A DNA stretch of 64,000 bases, from the NCBI GenBank assembly GCA_947650285.1, contig CANTFL010001418.1, forward strand, positions 52,758-116,757, in the 5' to 3' direction. The notes under the pieces are model-generated. The model was not told the DNA's origin, searched no databases, and saw only the letters and a program-made list of their open reading frames with translations. The position numbers and the translations under genes were made by a program. Source of the stretch: Hyaloperonospora brassicae. Lineage: Eukaryota > Oomycota > Peronosporomycetes > Peronosporales > Peronosporaceae. This document shows, piece after piece, positions 45,209 to 58,800 of the stretch (position 1 is its first letter; each line of letters starts with the position of its first letter).

Positions 45209-45646
45209 TGTAACGGGGCACCGATGACTACGTACTGGTCAACCAGTACGGAGTTTACTATCACTGAAAGTAGTGATAGGCAGTGCCCTGCTAAGTGTAG
45301 AACTACACAGAGGAAGTAACGACTAAGGCAAAGGCTCTAGTCGTGGTAAAGGTTAAACTATCATCAATATAATAAAGTTTGTTTAACTCTTGTGCCTCTG
45401 TTTGACCTGCCTTAATTATGCTAATATAACTAAACATATGATGACGTCTACTCACCACCCTTATAAGCGAGTCTAGCAGCGATTAATGTGCTAATATCAT
45501 CACGATATCAACCAATGAGTAGACCCTTCGATCATCCCAACAATATCATCATGCTTTGTGATATTGTTACAAGAATATTCGACGTAATATTATTTATTGT
45601 CAGATTGTTTCAATGACAATTATATGTAATGGGCTACCCCGTTACA
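45209..45646 (-). repeat. Solo diverged Gypsy LTR, target duplication CTTCT
   Basis: A 438-bp LTR with TGTAACGGGGCA...GGGCTACCCCGTTACA termini. The flanks CTTCT (45204-45208) and CTTCT (45647-45651) are a perfect 5-bp duplication. It is distinct from the element 1/2 LTRs, with its own hairpins CGTACTGGT/ACCAGTACG and CTATCACT/AGTGATAG. Confidence 0.85.
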
Positions 45647-45868
45647 CTTCTGAGGTGTGAGGTCAGCCAAAATTGGTGGTAAGCTGTCGTATGTATATAA
45701 AGTTAAAACAAAAAGTCAATTAATGAAAGCCAGGTCCTTAGTCCAACGATGCTACGAAATCTCTAACCGCAACGATGAGTCTGTACTCACCGTTACACAC
45801 AAATTTATCGTTTCTTCTTTGTCGCATGCTTATAAGGTACTGGGATACTCTATACCACCAACAGTACC

Positions 45869-46106
45869 TGTTCGCAATAGGGATAACACTTTCTTACACT
45901 GAAGTAAAAGGATTATGTCATTGATATTTTTTTATCTCTTTTCTTCTCTTAACTCACCGCTACCCCTGTCCACTCGATCTGCAAATCACGCATATTGTCT
46001 CACACAATGTATGCACTATACAATCACAGTCAATGGCCACCATTCCCGTCGTCTTGCCGCGCGCCCTTACGCAATCGCATTTAGCACGACACTCTCGTTT
46101 TCAACA
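45869..46106 (-). repeat. Copia 3' LTR
   Basis: A 238-bp LTR, very similar to 50725-50963, with differences such as TTGATATTTTTTT against TTGATCTTTTTTT. It starts TGTT and ends AACA. Confidence 0.9.
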
Positions 46107-46137
46107 GTACCCTCCTCGGCCATGAACTTCCGTCCAT

Positions 46138-49100
46138 TTAGCCGAGTTGTAGCAACTTGCACAGCTCTATAAGTTTTGCGGCGTTAAGGGCCTTTGTCGG
46201 CAGGTCCGCCAGTTGTAGCTCCGAGCGCACATACTGGGCCGCGACTACCCTACGCCGGGCGTAGTCGCAGACAAGCTTCAGGCGCAAGTCAATGTGCTTT
46301 GCTTTTAGAGACGACGCCTCGCCCGCCAACTGCTTCAACGCCGCTTGATTGTCGACGTGCAGTGCCATCGAGAGCATGGGGGATTCCCGATCTCGCACAG
46401 CATCTCCCTGATGCCAAGCAGCTCGCGCACTTGCTCCGGCGCAGCGACAAACTCCGCCTCCATGGTGGAAAGCGACACTCCGCCCTGTTTCTTCGCCGTC
46501 CAGCTCACCGTCATCCCGTTTAGGCGAATGATCCCACTGTTCAAGGGCTTTCTTTCCGACTTGTCAGCGGCGAAGTCGGCGTCCAAGTAGGAATCAAGCT
46601 CCAGCCCCCTATCCGAGATCTTCGCTGGATTCATGAACAGTATGAATTCTTGCGTACCTTCCACGTAGCGCGCGATCCGTTTGGCAAGCTTGAGGTCGTG
46701 CAGTCGTGGCTGGTGTGTCTGGCGCGTTGCTTTATGCACTGCAAACTCTATGTCCGGCCGCGTGCAGCGCGCCACCCAGAGCAGACTGCCGACATGGGAT
46801 TAGAACATTCGGACACTTGGACCCCCACTGTCTTCGCTCTCACCCAACAGCTCGCAGTCTTCTGGTTGAACTTCGTAGCAGTCTGACCCGATCGGAGCTC
46901 TCGTAGCGTTGGTATTCTCGAGACTGTGCTCGCGCAACAGCTCGCCTATCGCTTCCGTCTGTTCCAGAACGTAGCTGCCGTCATATTCCATTGCGACACG
47001 CATTCCAAGAAATTTGCTGACGACGCCGAGGTCCTTGATGGACAGGCTCTCAAGCTGATTGAAGAAGCGTTCAACAGCAGCTGTATCGGTTCCAGCGGCC
47101 AGCAGATCGTCCACGTACACACCCACGACGACCAGCTGACCATCATCAACCTTCCAGTACAGGCACATGTTCGATAGACACTGGCTGAAGCCAGAGTTTA
47201 TTAATCGGGCGTGCAACAGCTAGCTCCAAAGCCGTCCGGCCTGCTTAAGACCGTACAGACTTATATGTAACTCAAGTACAACTTCCTTCTTTTTTGCTGC
47301 TCCAACTGTCTTTAGAGCTTCCTCTTTCACTTCCATAGCCTGTGGTATATGCAGCAAGATCGACAGGTGGGATTACTTCTCAGCATTTGCGTAGGTGTTG
47401 GAGATGTCCCCGTGCTTTGCCGGCACGCCTTGAATCTCTGAAAGCGCCAGAATCACCTTAACGGTTGACATATTCATGACAGCTGCGAAGGCGAATTGGT
47501 AGTCCACACCAAAAACCTGCTCGTTGCCGCACGCCACAGGTCTTGCCTGTAAACGTTCTAGATGACCGTCGGCATTTGTCTTCGTCCTGTATACCCATTT
47601 CGTGTGCAACGAGTTCCTTCCTTTGAGTCGCTTGATAATGCGCAACACGCCGTTATCTATAAGACATTGTAATTCTTCTATCATTGCCCTCCCTCAACTC
47701 CTTCTTTCTGCGCTGCGCAGTGCCTCCCCATAGTTTTTAGGGTCACGCTCGTACACATGCGCTATCACGTTTTCTTGTGGCACACCTTCTTCTTGAGCCG
47801 GCTTCTCCTGACCGCTTAAACCTTGCGTGCGCTTGGCCGCGCTGCGCGTCCTATGCGCCGCACGCGTCCAGGATTTAGTCTTCTTCTTGCCATCTCGCAA
47901 CTTTCGCTCAGGCACCTCATTCTTTTCAGGTATGTTTGTCACAGCCATTGGTCTCGCCCCAATAAAAATGTGCCTGGAGCGACTGTCACAACAATCTGAT
48001 CTTCAAACGCGAGTGCGCGTTGGAGCTGGCTATTTTGTTCCACGCTGAGGGTTTCAATGTTTTGCACGTGCTGTGTCACCGTGACCTTGTTCTCTTTCAG
48101 AATAAACAACCTGAACCCCTTCGTATCATCACTACGACCGATGATGACACCAACTTCTGTTCGTTGAGCTAGCGAGTTCTTGCCGGGGATCCGGTAAACC
48201 GTGCAGGTCGATCCGAAAGCAACTATATCACGCAGGTTGGGAGCGTGCTTGGTCAAAATCTTCATCGGTGACGCCCTATTTGCGTCAGCACTTGTTGAAC
48301 CTTGGTTGTGCATATATGCAGCATACTCAACCGCGTCCCCCCAAAATGACACAGGTAGACGACTAACAAAAATCATACTGCGTGCCATGTTCAGCCCTGT
48401 CCTGTGCATTCGTTCCACCTTGCCGTTCGACGCCTGATTTCTTGCCTCGCTGATTTGCCGTGCAACTCCTGTCGACTTGCAGAACAGGTCAACGTTCGCG
48501 TACTCGCCACCCCCGTCTGTGCAGAGCGCGTGGATTCGGCAGTTGAAACGGCGCTCGAAGAAATTCCGAGAGTTCAAACTTCTTCGCGGCCTTGTCCTTA
48601 GTAGGAGCCAGAAAGACTCGACATTAGCTGGACTTGTGATCTATAAATTTCACAAGGTAACGGTTTCCAAGCCTGTACTTCAGAGTCACCGGGCCCTTCA
48701 AATCCACGCAAATCACTACACCGATTCTATCGATTGTCGAATTCGCTCCAGTGTCTCTCCGCGATTGGGGATTCTTCGTCTGCTTTCCCTGAGAGCACGA
48801 GATACAATTGGGCCGCTTTCTATCCGTGAGTTTGATGCCGGACGCTGGGTCCTTAGCCATTCTCTCGATGCTTTTGTAAGCGAGATGACCGAGTCGCTGG
48901 TGAAAATGTAGTATAAAGCCCATCAGCATATCAGCATCCTTATTATCAGGCGACTCTTCCCGCATTAAAACCGCCATCAGAATGTCGTTTGGAGTCTGTG
49001 TCGTGCGTGATGACTGCGCCGTCGTTACGTACAACACATTGTACCGCATTATCACGTCGAACGTGACTTCGCCGCCCCTACGCCTCGCTAGGCCGCGCGT

Positions 49101-50720
49101 CGTGCCATCGTAAACAAGGCAAAACCCCTTGCGCTCGAGCTTGCAGTATGAAAAAATATTGCGCGCCAGCTCGGGCGCGAGGAATACATCCTTCAGCGTC
49201 ACGTTCTTCTGCCTTCCTTTAGCTAGTACCGTCAGCACCGAATTATCGACCCGCGATAGCCGTATCCTTTCACCGTCAGCAAGGTGACATTCTCTCTTAC
49301 AATATCTTGAGTCCATCAAGAGTGTGACATCGTTGACGAGGTGGCGACTGGAACCTATAATCGAGCACCCAGTCTTCATCCCCGGTGTCACCGTCATCGC
49401 CGATTGCCAGTGCGAGGTCATTCTTCACGGCGCGAAAGCCCTTTTTTCCTTTGACTTCTCTAACGGAAAGCACCATGTTGCCATCGCGTCTGCCGCGACG
49501 GCCAACATATAAATCACCAGCTCTTTTGCTGCGACAGTCAGCCTTGACATGTCCCACCTTACCGCATCCATAGCAGGTGCACGTCTCCATCGCTTGCTGG
49601 AATCATTTATATGCGCCACGACCTTCTTTTCAAAGAAGCGTCCCGGACGAGCTTCCATATCGATAGCTTGTGCGAACTGTGACAACTCCTCCGCGTGTAC
49701 CGGGTAGTCCATACGGTGCGTGTCATACTTAGCCATGAGTATCGTCGATAAATCTGATGAAGCATACCTGACAATGTTGTTCAGCACTTGCTGCTTCGCG
49801 CCACCTGCGGCGTCACTGAAAGCCACTAGGTAGAGGTAGTGATCCGGCCACGAACGCTTGTTCTCTTCCTTGGTCTTGAACAGCTTAATGGCTTGTGCTG
49901 GTGTGATCGTTTTCTTAAACGTATCCAGCATACGTTGCATCACGTATCGCAGCGTCGGCAACACAGTCCACCATTAGTCAACCTGCTTGTTAAAGTAACG
50001 CTTGGCGGTCTGATTCAGATACTGGCCGAGCACGTCGGTCTTAACATTTTCAATCCACAGGAAACCGCACGACTCTTGAGCCATGTCCACTTGACGCCAA
50101 AAGGTCTTACTCAAGATGAAAAAACCTGACCCCAGCCCGACGTACAACTCGGTGCCATCAAACTTTCGAATCGCAAGCTTTCGTTGTCTTGCACCAGGTG
50201 TTCGGTAGTGCGTGGGTGCGGGGGCTTGCTGCGGTGGCTCTGGAGGAGCCTGAGGCATCAGCTGCGGCTGGAAGGGTGGCAGCTGTGGGGCTGGCTGCGG
50301 CAGTGGCTCGGCGCACTTCTGCGCAGAGTGTCGCGCCCCCATCCTCAAGTCGTCAAGCCGACCACCCACAAGTCGAGCTTGTGCTGATCCATGCCGTTCA
50401 CGAAGGTACAAAAGTTTCTAAGCTCCGCGATGTAGCCTGCCGGCAAAGTCAGCACCAAGCCTGGAAGCGAACAGCCCGCTTTCGTCGGCGCCACACATTC
50501 TCTCGTCCTCGTCAATTCTTGCTTGCGAGGCTTCCGTTTTCTGCATCCTTTCATCCATTCTGGACAGTATTTCGAGATAATTGGCCAGTGCTGCAAGGTC
50601 CCCGCTCCTTGCGTGAGCGAGAGGGATGACGACCGCAGCAGGTTCCGGCGAAGGCCTTTCGTGACCAGTTGCCGGGGCCTGTGCCGCGTTGTCGTCGTTG
50701 CCCTCTCCGTTTGGGCTCAT
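46138..50720 (-). pseudogene. Broken Copia polyprotein
   Basis: The ATG at 50720 lies inside the primer-binding site. Pieces in several frames follow. Gag: [19 protein letters not shown] near 50180-50100, continued at 49964-49600. CCHC knuckle: CYGCGKVGHVKADC near 49570. Protease: only the truncated DWVLDYR stretch near 49360. Integrase zinc site: HFHQRLGHL ... CISCSQGKQ near 48900-48780. Integrase core: LCTDGGGEYANVDLF near 48520. RT: WVYRTKTNADGH near 47580 and YVDDLLAAG near 47110. RNase H: TMEAEFVAAPEQ near 46460, ending ADLPTKALNAAKLIELCKLLQLG near 46140. At least five frameshifts or stops separate them. A Copia protease normally has DSGAS-like residues; here the site reads DYRF, so it is lost or shifted. 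Confidence 0.9.
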
Positions 50721-50724
50721 AACC

Positions 50725-50963
50725 TGTTCGTAATAGGGATAACACTTTCTTGCAATGAAGTAAAAGGATTCTGTCATTGATCTTTTTTTATCTCTTTTCT
50801 TCTCTTTACTCACCGCTACCCCTGTCCACTCGATCTGCAAATCACGCATATTGTCTCACACAATGTATGCACTATACAATCACAGTCAGTGGCCGCCATT
50901 TCCGTCGTCTTGCCGCGCGCCCTTGCGCAATCGCATTTAGAACGACACTCTCGTTTTCAACAG
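50725..50963 (-). repeat. Copia 5' LTR
   Basis: A 239-bp partner of 45869-46106; the adjacent internal side carries the primer-binding site at 50713-50724. Confidence 0.9.
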
Positions 50964-51350
50964 TACCCTGCTACCTCACGTACACGTGCACGGAGGAAGG
51001 TGATATGCTAAATGGAAGGGCGTCTTGCTAATAAAAGTAAACTATATTATTATAATTAAGTCTAAAGACTTTTCTTATGCAACATTACTCAATCAATAAT
51101 ATTTTACGTATACAGAGCCGCTTTTCACCACTCACCTTTCGCTAACCATCACTTATTCTGCATTTTTAGCATATCGTGATTGTCTAATTATAATAATATT
51201 GATGAACCGACTGATTCTGATCTCGCTCGCTATTGAATGAACGCTCGATATCACAACACAGACTTCGACATTCAGAACCATATTTTACATCAGCATGAAT
51301 AATATATAATACACTGGTAGTTGGTGTAGTCTCCACGCTTAGAGGTAACG
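50964..51350 (-). repeat. Decayed Gypsy LTR split by the Copia insertion
   Basis: GTACCCTGCTACCT...CACGTACACGTGCACGGAGGAAGG aligns with the GTGCCCTGCTAAG...CAGAGGAAG part of the LTR at 45209-45646. Next come the AACTATATTATTATAATTAAGTC and TCACCACTCACC parts in the same order. The missing beginning appears to lie left of the Copia at about 45780-45868, where GGTACTG faces CAGTACC. The right end is unclear. Confidence 0.5.
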
Positions 51351-51949
51351 TATGTAGCACCCATATCAATTAAGAAAAGAATAAAGCACATTCAAAACAA
51401 CTATGCAAAGGGAACATCCTACAGACTACGAGTTATCCTTGACCGTCTAGATGTGCTACCAGAAGCAACGGTCCCTAACTTATCTAGTCAGCATGGCCGC
51501 TGGAGTCTTGCTGGTGCTCTTGGGCAACAACTACTAGTACCGTAAACGCAGAGTTCTACTCAGCGAGACCCATCTCACATTTAAGTTGTGATGAATTATT
51601 TGCCGTCTGTGCGTCGATGAGGTAACTGCGGAGAAGCAGGACATAAAAGAAGAGGATGTCGGTAACCTCGTTATATCCTCGCAGTGACTGCATTTTTATC
51701 TAATGCATGGTGCTGAAGACTAATGGATTTACTTCAAATACCGACTAAATTTCATAACCAGTGCCTGGACATGGTAGCACTTGCGGAGAGTCAAACATTA
51801 CAAAGTTAAGACTTCAAAACGTTTATGATAAATGACTGATTCAACATGACATAGGGTTTCGCGTGAAACTTTGCGATTCTATAGTAATATGATATTTATT
51901 TACAATGAGCCAATCTCAGCGCAAGAAGGGTATGCAGCGTTTACCAAAG
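51351..51949. other. Spacer, nothing recognised
   Basis: No gene, terminal repeat or RNA could be supported. Confidence 0.35.
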
Positions 51950-52370
51950 TGGAGGTTGAGTGGTGGTTAGCATTTAGTGAGTGGTGAATAAGACTCCCTA
52001 TATGTACATAGATAGGATTAAAATGATTGTGAAGTTGTAATGTGACGTCTACTCACCACCTACTGCGCGCGTCGATCTGAAGTTGCTATGTTGAAATTAT
52101 GGCCTTGATGAACCAATTGGTAGACGCTTGGGTATCTACAAGAATATCACAGTATTACATGATCAAAGAATGCAATGCGAGAATATCATTGTATATTTTA
52201 ATATTCTAGAAATAAGGGTTAAGTCAACATTAGTAGTGTACTATTCGATATTGAAATAGGAAAATTCACTTAAACTATCAATGAATCATGTAATAAGGTA
52301 GGAGGAACGTCCACCGCAATATTCCCTATTGTCATATTTTATATATGATAAAAATACGTAACAGGATCAC
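51950..52370 (-). repeat. Decayed Gypsy LTR
   Basis: GACGTCTACTCACCACCTACTGCGCGCGTC at 52045-52074, followed by AACCAATTGGTAGACGCTTGGG and AGAATATCAC, is collinear with the second half of the minus-oriented LTRs. Ends are not definable. Confidence 0.5.
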
Positions 52371-53699
52371 ATACGTGCAACAGTGTTAATTACGGTTGTC
52401 ACGAGGAATTTTGCAAACGATAGTTAGGTTGCAACTTTACAACACACGCAATGATAGTGGTAAATAATGTTTCGCATAAAAGGAGCCCAGGATGAAGGTC
52501 GTAATGGTAATGACACTTTATATTTATTTTGGTATGTGTGATGCAGTACAATCATTGCACGGCACAGCATGCTACCAACACTTCTGAAGGAGACTTCAGG
52601 TGCATAAATACTTCTTCTTCACCGTATATATGTAGGATAATGAATTGCTGAACGGACATACTTAGTCAAGTGATAGAAAAGTGTTCGTCTTTGCTGTTTG
52701 TGAAGTATAAAAATGTATATTTTTAGTTGAAATCTACAAAAATTTTAGACGAGCTTGAAACGTAAGAGCCCAATCATCACTAATAAGGTCGGGTCAAACT
52801 CGAGGAAGTTGGACTTTTGGATTTACCCGATCTAGAGTTTAAGCGCTTCACAGGAGTATAGGCTATGTTCAGTATTACGGCATTCGAGAGTCACTTTCTC
52901 TTATCCCAGTTCCTGCCTTTTCTTATATTCCACTTCTTGTCTTTCCTCACTTGCTCCTCCTGCTATATATGCGTTTGTTTTCCTTCAGTTTTTTCATATC
53001 GGCGGAGGGCTTCTCTTTACAACTCTTTCTCCTTTTACTACTGTTTATACATCATTTCCATATCCTCGTCTTGTTCGCCCACTACTAATACGGCACCCTC
53101 ACCGCCGTCTTCTCCGCTACGATGATGCATTTTGTGAGGAAAAAAGATAAGAACGGTACAATACCAGGAGAAAACATCTTTACAGAATAAAAATAAGGAT
53201 GCTTCGAAGAGCGGTAGTCTAAAGACTAAAAAAGACACGCCATTTCATGAGAGTAAGATCCATGACTTGATCTATGAATTGAGAATCAACAAGCGGTGTT
53301 ATTATCCGATATAGTGCTGACAGTTCGATATTAGTTCTTCCACATCTTTGGTAGAGAAATCTGTACCCCGTAAAGATACTTAACAGCTGGCTAGAAAGAA
53401 GATGGCTACAATAGAATGAGCTCTAAGCCATCAACAGATAAGTTCTTCCGCAGGCCTCTCATTATCGACAAAAACAAGTAACATTAAAAGACGTTGCATT
53501 AATGCCGATGGTCTAAATATCAGACATCATCAAACGAGCACACGAATGCCTATGAATCAGGAATAAAGGCTCGCTCTGTGAAGACTCTGCCATCCCACTT
53601 TGAGATTGAGATATCCAAGCCGCTGTTATATAAGTCATTCGGGAAATTGTCGATACAGTGAGGAAGTGGATCAGAGATTGGTGCGAGGAATGATCTGAA
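52371..53699. other. Intergenic, no credible gene
   Basis: A Phe/Ser-rich ORF at 52865-53125 is low-complexity and without support. Nothing else was recognised. Confidence 0.4.
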
Positions 53700-54530
53700 G
53701 AATGGATACAGCTTAGCACAGACCCGGTACGAGGTTCGGGTGGGTGTATCACGACAATCGTACCCAAACTAAGCGTTATCCGATTCTAGGGGGGACCGAA
53801 TCGGATAGGGGGTCGGATACAGGCGCAGATCCAATTCAAGAGGAGGTTTGATTTGGAAGGGGATCTGATTCGATAGGGATCTGATCCGAGTCACGTGTAG
53901 GGGATAACTCAAGGAGCGAACTATGTATCAGAGACAGATTTACTCGTTAGATGACGCGTAGCGCGTGCCTATAGCATAAATAGACTAGGTCGTATGTTTA
54001 GTAATTTGCCTGAATAACATTAAACCGAGTATAATTCACTTCGTAAGACACGTGTCGACTTTTCTTTAGAGTTTGATCATTGACTACCAACAACATCGGA
54101 AGTTACATCTCCCGCCTATAAAATCCTACCTGGATTGTTTAGCCAGGTGCGAAAGTGTGATCAAGATTGCGAGACAACTTAAGCGGTCAAAAGGTCAAGC
54201 AAATCAAGATCTACGAATTGGACAAGGCGGTCTCGTTGAGATCCAGGTAAATCAATGGTTTTCCCATAATTAACCTGTATTCTCGTGAATAATACCATGC
54301 AATCGCCCCCGTCTCTAACACGGTCAATTTTAGCATCGAAACGGGTCCACCAAAAAGCGTGCAGCCCGCCCATCCGACACGTGTACAAGGTGAGGAAGGA
54401 ATCGAGCACGGAATCGGAAATCCCCTCCGATAGTCCGTCGCCTGGGCGCCAGTGGAGAGGTGGGATCCCATCAGCAAGTTTTGAAACCCCGCTCCATCAC
54501 ATTGGTACGCGTGGTCGGATCTTTTAGTGA
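53700..54530 (+). repeat. Dispersed Gypsy-associated repeat block
   Basis: The left part (53740-53980) matches 19690-19890: ATCACGACAATCG, GATCTGATCC-type units, and CAGAGACAGA before ACTCGTTAGATGACGC. The right part (54060-54530) matches 60260-60880, including TGGATTGTTTAGCCAGGTGCG and TTGAGATCCAGGTA. In the right part the minus strand conserves a peptide of the type GGLHxxWxxxxDxKxDRVxxGGD in both copies, so an antisense-coded segment is likely. Confidence 0.5.
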
Positions 54531-55800
54531 CTCGAGGTTTTACCTGAGTCCCTGAGCAAAGATGTGGAGCTAAAGCTAGAACCTGGGATAGAATTGTTGG
54601 AGACAGAGGGATGGCCCGCAGACGTGCGAAGCTAAATGATTCCCGGATTATCAAGAATATTAGAGGGGCTTTCATAAAAAGTAAATAAAAGATGATTTTT
54701 TATCTATCTGGAAGAGAAAATTCGACCCCCTCCTGTGATCTATTCGAGGACTTCCGCAGACCATGCTGCAACCCATGTTTCGCTGGGCGAAAGTTATTTT
54801 GTGAAGACAAACGAAGTCAATAAATATCACAGACGACGATTGTATCGAAAGAGCGAATAAATAAGTAAAAGCGAGATCGGATCCAAATGATCGTAAGGTT
54901 AAATCGGATACATGTGATCGCAAGGCTAGATCGGATCGACAAATTTTCTACCATGTCAACAGATGAGCGGCCGATTATGTTTTGTGGAAGATGACGACAA
55001 GATGAAGGACTTACTTGAAGATTGGCAGGTGGAAATGCCGAAGAAAGATTACCACTGGAAGGGGTTAAAAGAAGCTACTTCCCACTACTTAAGTATTAAA
55101 TTATTTGAAGGAACAGCTGATTGGCTCGCTACGAGTACCGACATTAACTTAAATCTCAGCTCGAACCAGTCGTAGGTGATTCGATGTCTTATGCGTTTGC
55201 TACAAGACGCGGAAATTACAGCTTGATCTTCCGATGCACATACGCTATGAAAATAAGACTTTGGCCTTGTGATTGCTGTATATAATTCGTTGCGTGCGAA
55301 GTTGACTCGGGTGATTACCAGCTGCGATGTAGAAGATATGACAATAAATCGGCCATTGACTGGTGGATGGATTACGAATTTTTGTACTAAGCAATCACTC
55401 CGATGGCACGCATACCGAGACATTGCCACCCTGTATTTTTCAGTACGATAAAAAACGGGCTTAAATGTAGACGATTCGCTAAATATTCAATAGATGTCAT
55501 TGAGACCGTCCGATTCTATATTGATACCCGCCGAGATGACCCTGGTCGAGGCGAGATCGACCGATGCGTCAAATTTGACCTCTGGCCAGTTGCAGTCTAA
55601 TTCAAAGCAGCCATGAAAAAGTACGAGAAAAAATATCGAGGCATGTCCCATTAGAGCGCCGGTCGATGGACGGTATGCGTTATGGCCCTTAAGCAAATTT
55701 TGCAGTTGTGTAGATGAAGTCTGTGAAGTAGTCGCGTCATATTCGATCTTAAAACTTTGATCCTCATGATCTTGACGAGGCGGATCTTAGGCGACCACTG
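54531..55800. other. Probable 5' region of a decayed Gypsy
   Basis: Short frames only. GATCGGATC-type phrases recur at 54870-54940. It lies directly upstream of recognisable gag and is probably the N-terminal gag or leader, too decayed to assign. Confidence 0.3.
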
Positions 55801-58800
55801 ATGGTAACTGCCGAGACCAATGCCAAATGGCGTAATGATGACGCAGATGCTTCGAGTATCGACGATCAGCGATCTAAAGAATTGGATGGTCGAGACAAAG
55901 ACGAAGATCAATCCAGGAGCTGGATCGGCAAAGTCAAGTTCGCATTCTTGCGTGGGCAAGCTTTGGATGCAGCGAATTGTCTAGTGTTCTGCGATTTGCC
56001 CACGGTGCCGGCGCGAAGCTGGTAAAGCCAGGTAAGCCGAACAACCCGCCGTAAGTGGAAGTCTCTATTTATAGGTTTAATGATCTAATATGTCTGACAC
56101 GGCGTATCAATGAGTCGACAATACTATTATGCAAGGGTAAGATCGGATGAGACTCCGCTTAAGTATCTGGATTGGCTGAAATGGCTGCGATCGAATCGAA
56201 GATCTCGATCTGAGAAGGACAGCCGGATATGAGAAGCAAATATGTGGAGCTGTTCACCTAAATGCTGGAATATCGCAATCTGATCAGGCAGTTGACCTTG
56301 TTGAGATTAATGGATGCTGACGACATGGAAGAAGTTTTGCGCGCCTACCAGCGCATGGAGGTTCAAGAAAATATGTTGAGTATAGGATCGAGCACGTTTT
56401 GACCACAATCGAGCTTCATTTTGGAACCGACAACGTCGAAACTGAACCGACCTGTACGAGCAATTTAAGCGGAAGAATGCGAAAGCAGAGTATCGTATAT
56501 AAAGTCAAGTGGATTGAATATGACGTGGATCGACGCCGAGTGTGTGTGGCTGGGCCCCAGGATCGAGCAAAGCTTTCGAAAGACTATTCAGATCGACAAG
56601 ATAACGATGATCCTGGGTAAAACACGATTGTGGATATTTATCACACGAGCATTATTGATATGGTCACCATGGTGAAGCAGATCATGTGGAATAATCACAA
56701 GATCCACGTAAAGATTGATCTTGTGCTGCACGTACGAAGTCGTGCAATCACTGCGGATTGACGAGGCATGACGATCGCGGGTGTTCGAATAGACTGACTT
56801 GTTGGAAGTGCAACCGGAAAGATACCCGTTGGACAAGAGTTTTTTTTACGTGTGCGCCGATTGAGGGGGGGGGGGGGCACATGAGAGTGGCAAGCGGAAG
56901 ATGGAACAGTGTTATCATTGATCCGGAAGTATTAGGTACACTACCAAGCATGCTGGGATATTTCAGTCCAAATCGGAGGAAATATTTAAATTAAGACGCT
57001 TGACAGGTTGGAATCTGGCACAAGTCGAGCGTTTTAGGCTTTGCATACATGCATACGTGGCAAAGAAGACGGAAGAATGCGACGCTAATGATCAGGGTAT
57101 TTATGATTGATGACATGCGTATTTCACTTAGTTGCTACTTTAATTATAAGAGCGATACGAGTTAAAGAATACGCCCGATCTCTAATGAGGATGGAACTCG
57201 ATGTTGTGGCGGGCAAGTCGCGAGGATGCGAGAAGTACCACACATCAAAAAAGTGGTTTGATGGAAGGAACGCCTTGGGAAAGATAAAAAACGAAAGGCC
57301 ACCCTGTTGTTTGACTCTGACACCGATGTTTTGCTCATCGACACAGTTTTTGCTCGTAAGGAGGACCGTATGCTCGACCAAAGTCAGACTCAATAATGTG
57401 TCGGAATCGGCGAGAGCGCGTATACGAAAATTGTAAGGACCGAAATTAAGATCACGTTGGATGGATCCTTGGGGTATTATTTTGATGTATGTTTCGGAGA
57501 TCAAGTCGGTCAAGAGACAATACTGGGTATGGGTTTTATGGTACCGGCTGGAATGCGTTTAAATGTAGCAAACAGAACTTTGTGTCAGCCAAATGAAGTC
57601 TGGATGAGTTTGACGGGTAGAAGACCACCATACAGATCCACCATTCAAAAGATCAATGTTAAATACTAGCATGTTGTTATACCTCTTGGAGGACCCACAG
57701 AGGCGGGAATAGGAGTAATTAAGCCAAATACCAGACATCACTTGGGTGCCGACACGTATTACCAGCAGTAAAAGAACGAAGTATTTACAGCTTAACAACA
57801 TCAGCTATCGCGATGTGATATTAGCTTTTGGATCACCAATGGGTGTACGGATAACAAATGTCATCATACAGCGGTCTCCTAGTTATATTAATGTGGTTTC
57901 AAGCCGATATAAGGAGTGTTAAACGCTAAAGTTCGAGGCGACTACGTATCGGGTGCATGAAATGATCCAAGATCACACTAACCTATTAGTGGATCATCCG
58001 ATCTACGATACTCCGACGCATATTTCGACTCGACAAAGAAGTCGAGAAAACATCAAGGAGAAAGACGGAGAAAATCGAGGGCGATCGCCGTTATCAATAC
58101 CAGCCGGGCCGATAAAAGGTATCTATAATATTGAAGATGACGACTCAGTGCGAGATCGACCGTAATTGCTGTTTAACCAAGATCAAAAGACGATCAAGCA
58201 CGGCGAAGAGGTCAGAGAGGAAGCTGATCCTCGACATAGACCGTACGACCATCATCTAGAAGGAATGTGGAATAGAGATGGGAGATACATACACGGGACG
58301 AAGATACTGAAAAGAATATGATTTACAGATATGATACGAGAGGGTATTGTAACGTATTGTCGTATGCTACGATTAGCGTGAGCAAGATGGTGATGAGCTA
58401 CAAGACGGTACACAATCAATCGGCTAGTTTGAATGTCGAGAAGAAAGGAAAAGTGATCGATTGTGGTGGAAATAGTGATGACACATCGGACCTAGATTAT
58501 TTTAGTCAACATCATGAAGAAAAGATCAAGATTGGATATTTTATAGAGCATAGACTGATTAAAACGGTGACCAATGCGACTAATACGATCGAAACTGATC
58601 ACGAGGTCTTGAATAAAGAACATACCGGTGCTTCTGTGTATCATCACATAGTAGGAAATGATACGTAGTAGACGTGGATCAGCCCGTAACAGTACTACCC
58701 AAAGTGACTGCGTCGACTGACGGAGTCACCATTAATAAAATTCAAATTGGCGATCCAGGAGTGCCGCTTTCGGGAGATCAAAAGAATTAGCGAAACTTAT

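Larger units (their letters stand above)
45869..50963 (-). mobile_element. Ty1/Copia LTR retrotransposon
   Basis: LTRs at 45869-46106 (3') and 50725-50963 (5'), TGTTCG...CAACA in plus view, flanked by GTACC on both sides (45864-45868 and 50964-50968). The primer-binding site GGTTATGAGCCC abuts the 5' LTR and a purine tract (GAGGAGGGTAC) abuts the 3' LTR. The polyprotein order gag, protease, integrase, RT, RNase H defines it as Copia. It lacks the dense hairpins of the neighbouring Gypsy elements. Confidence 0.92.

Noticed and set aside
52865..53125. Phe/Ser-rich secreted-protein-like ORF
   Set aside because: Low-complexity TTC/TCT-rich tract, no cleavage site or homologue seen.
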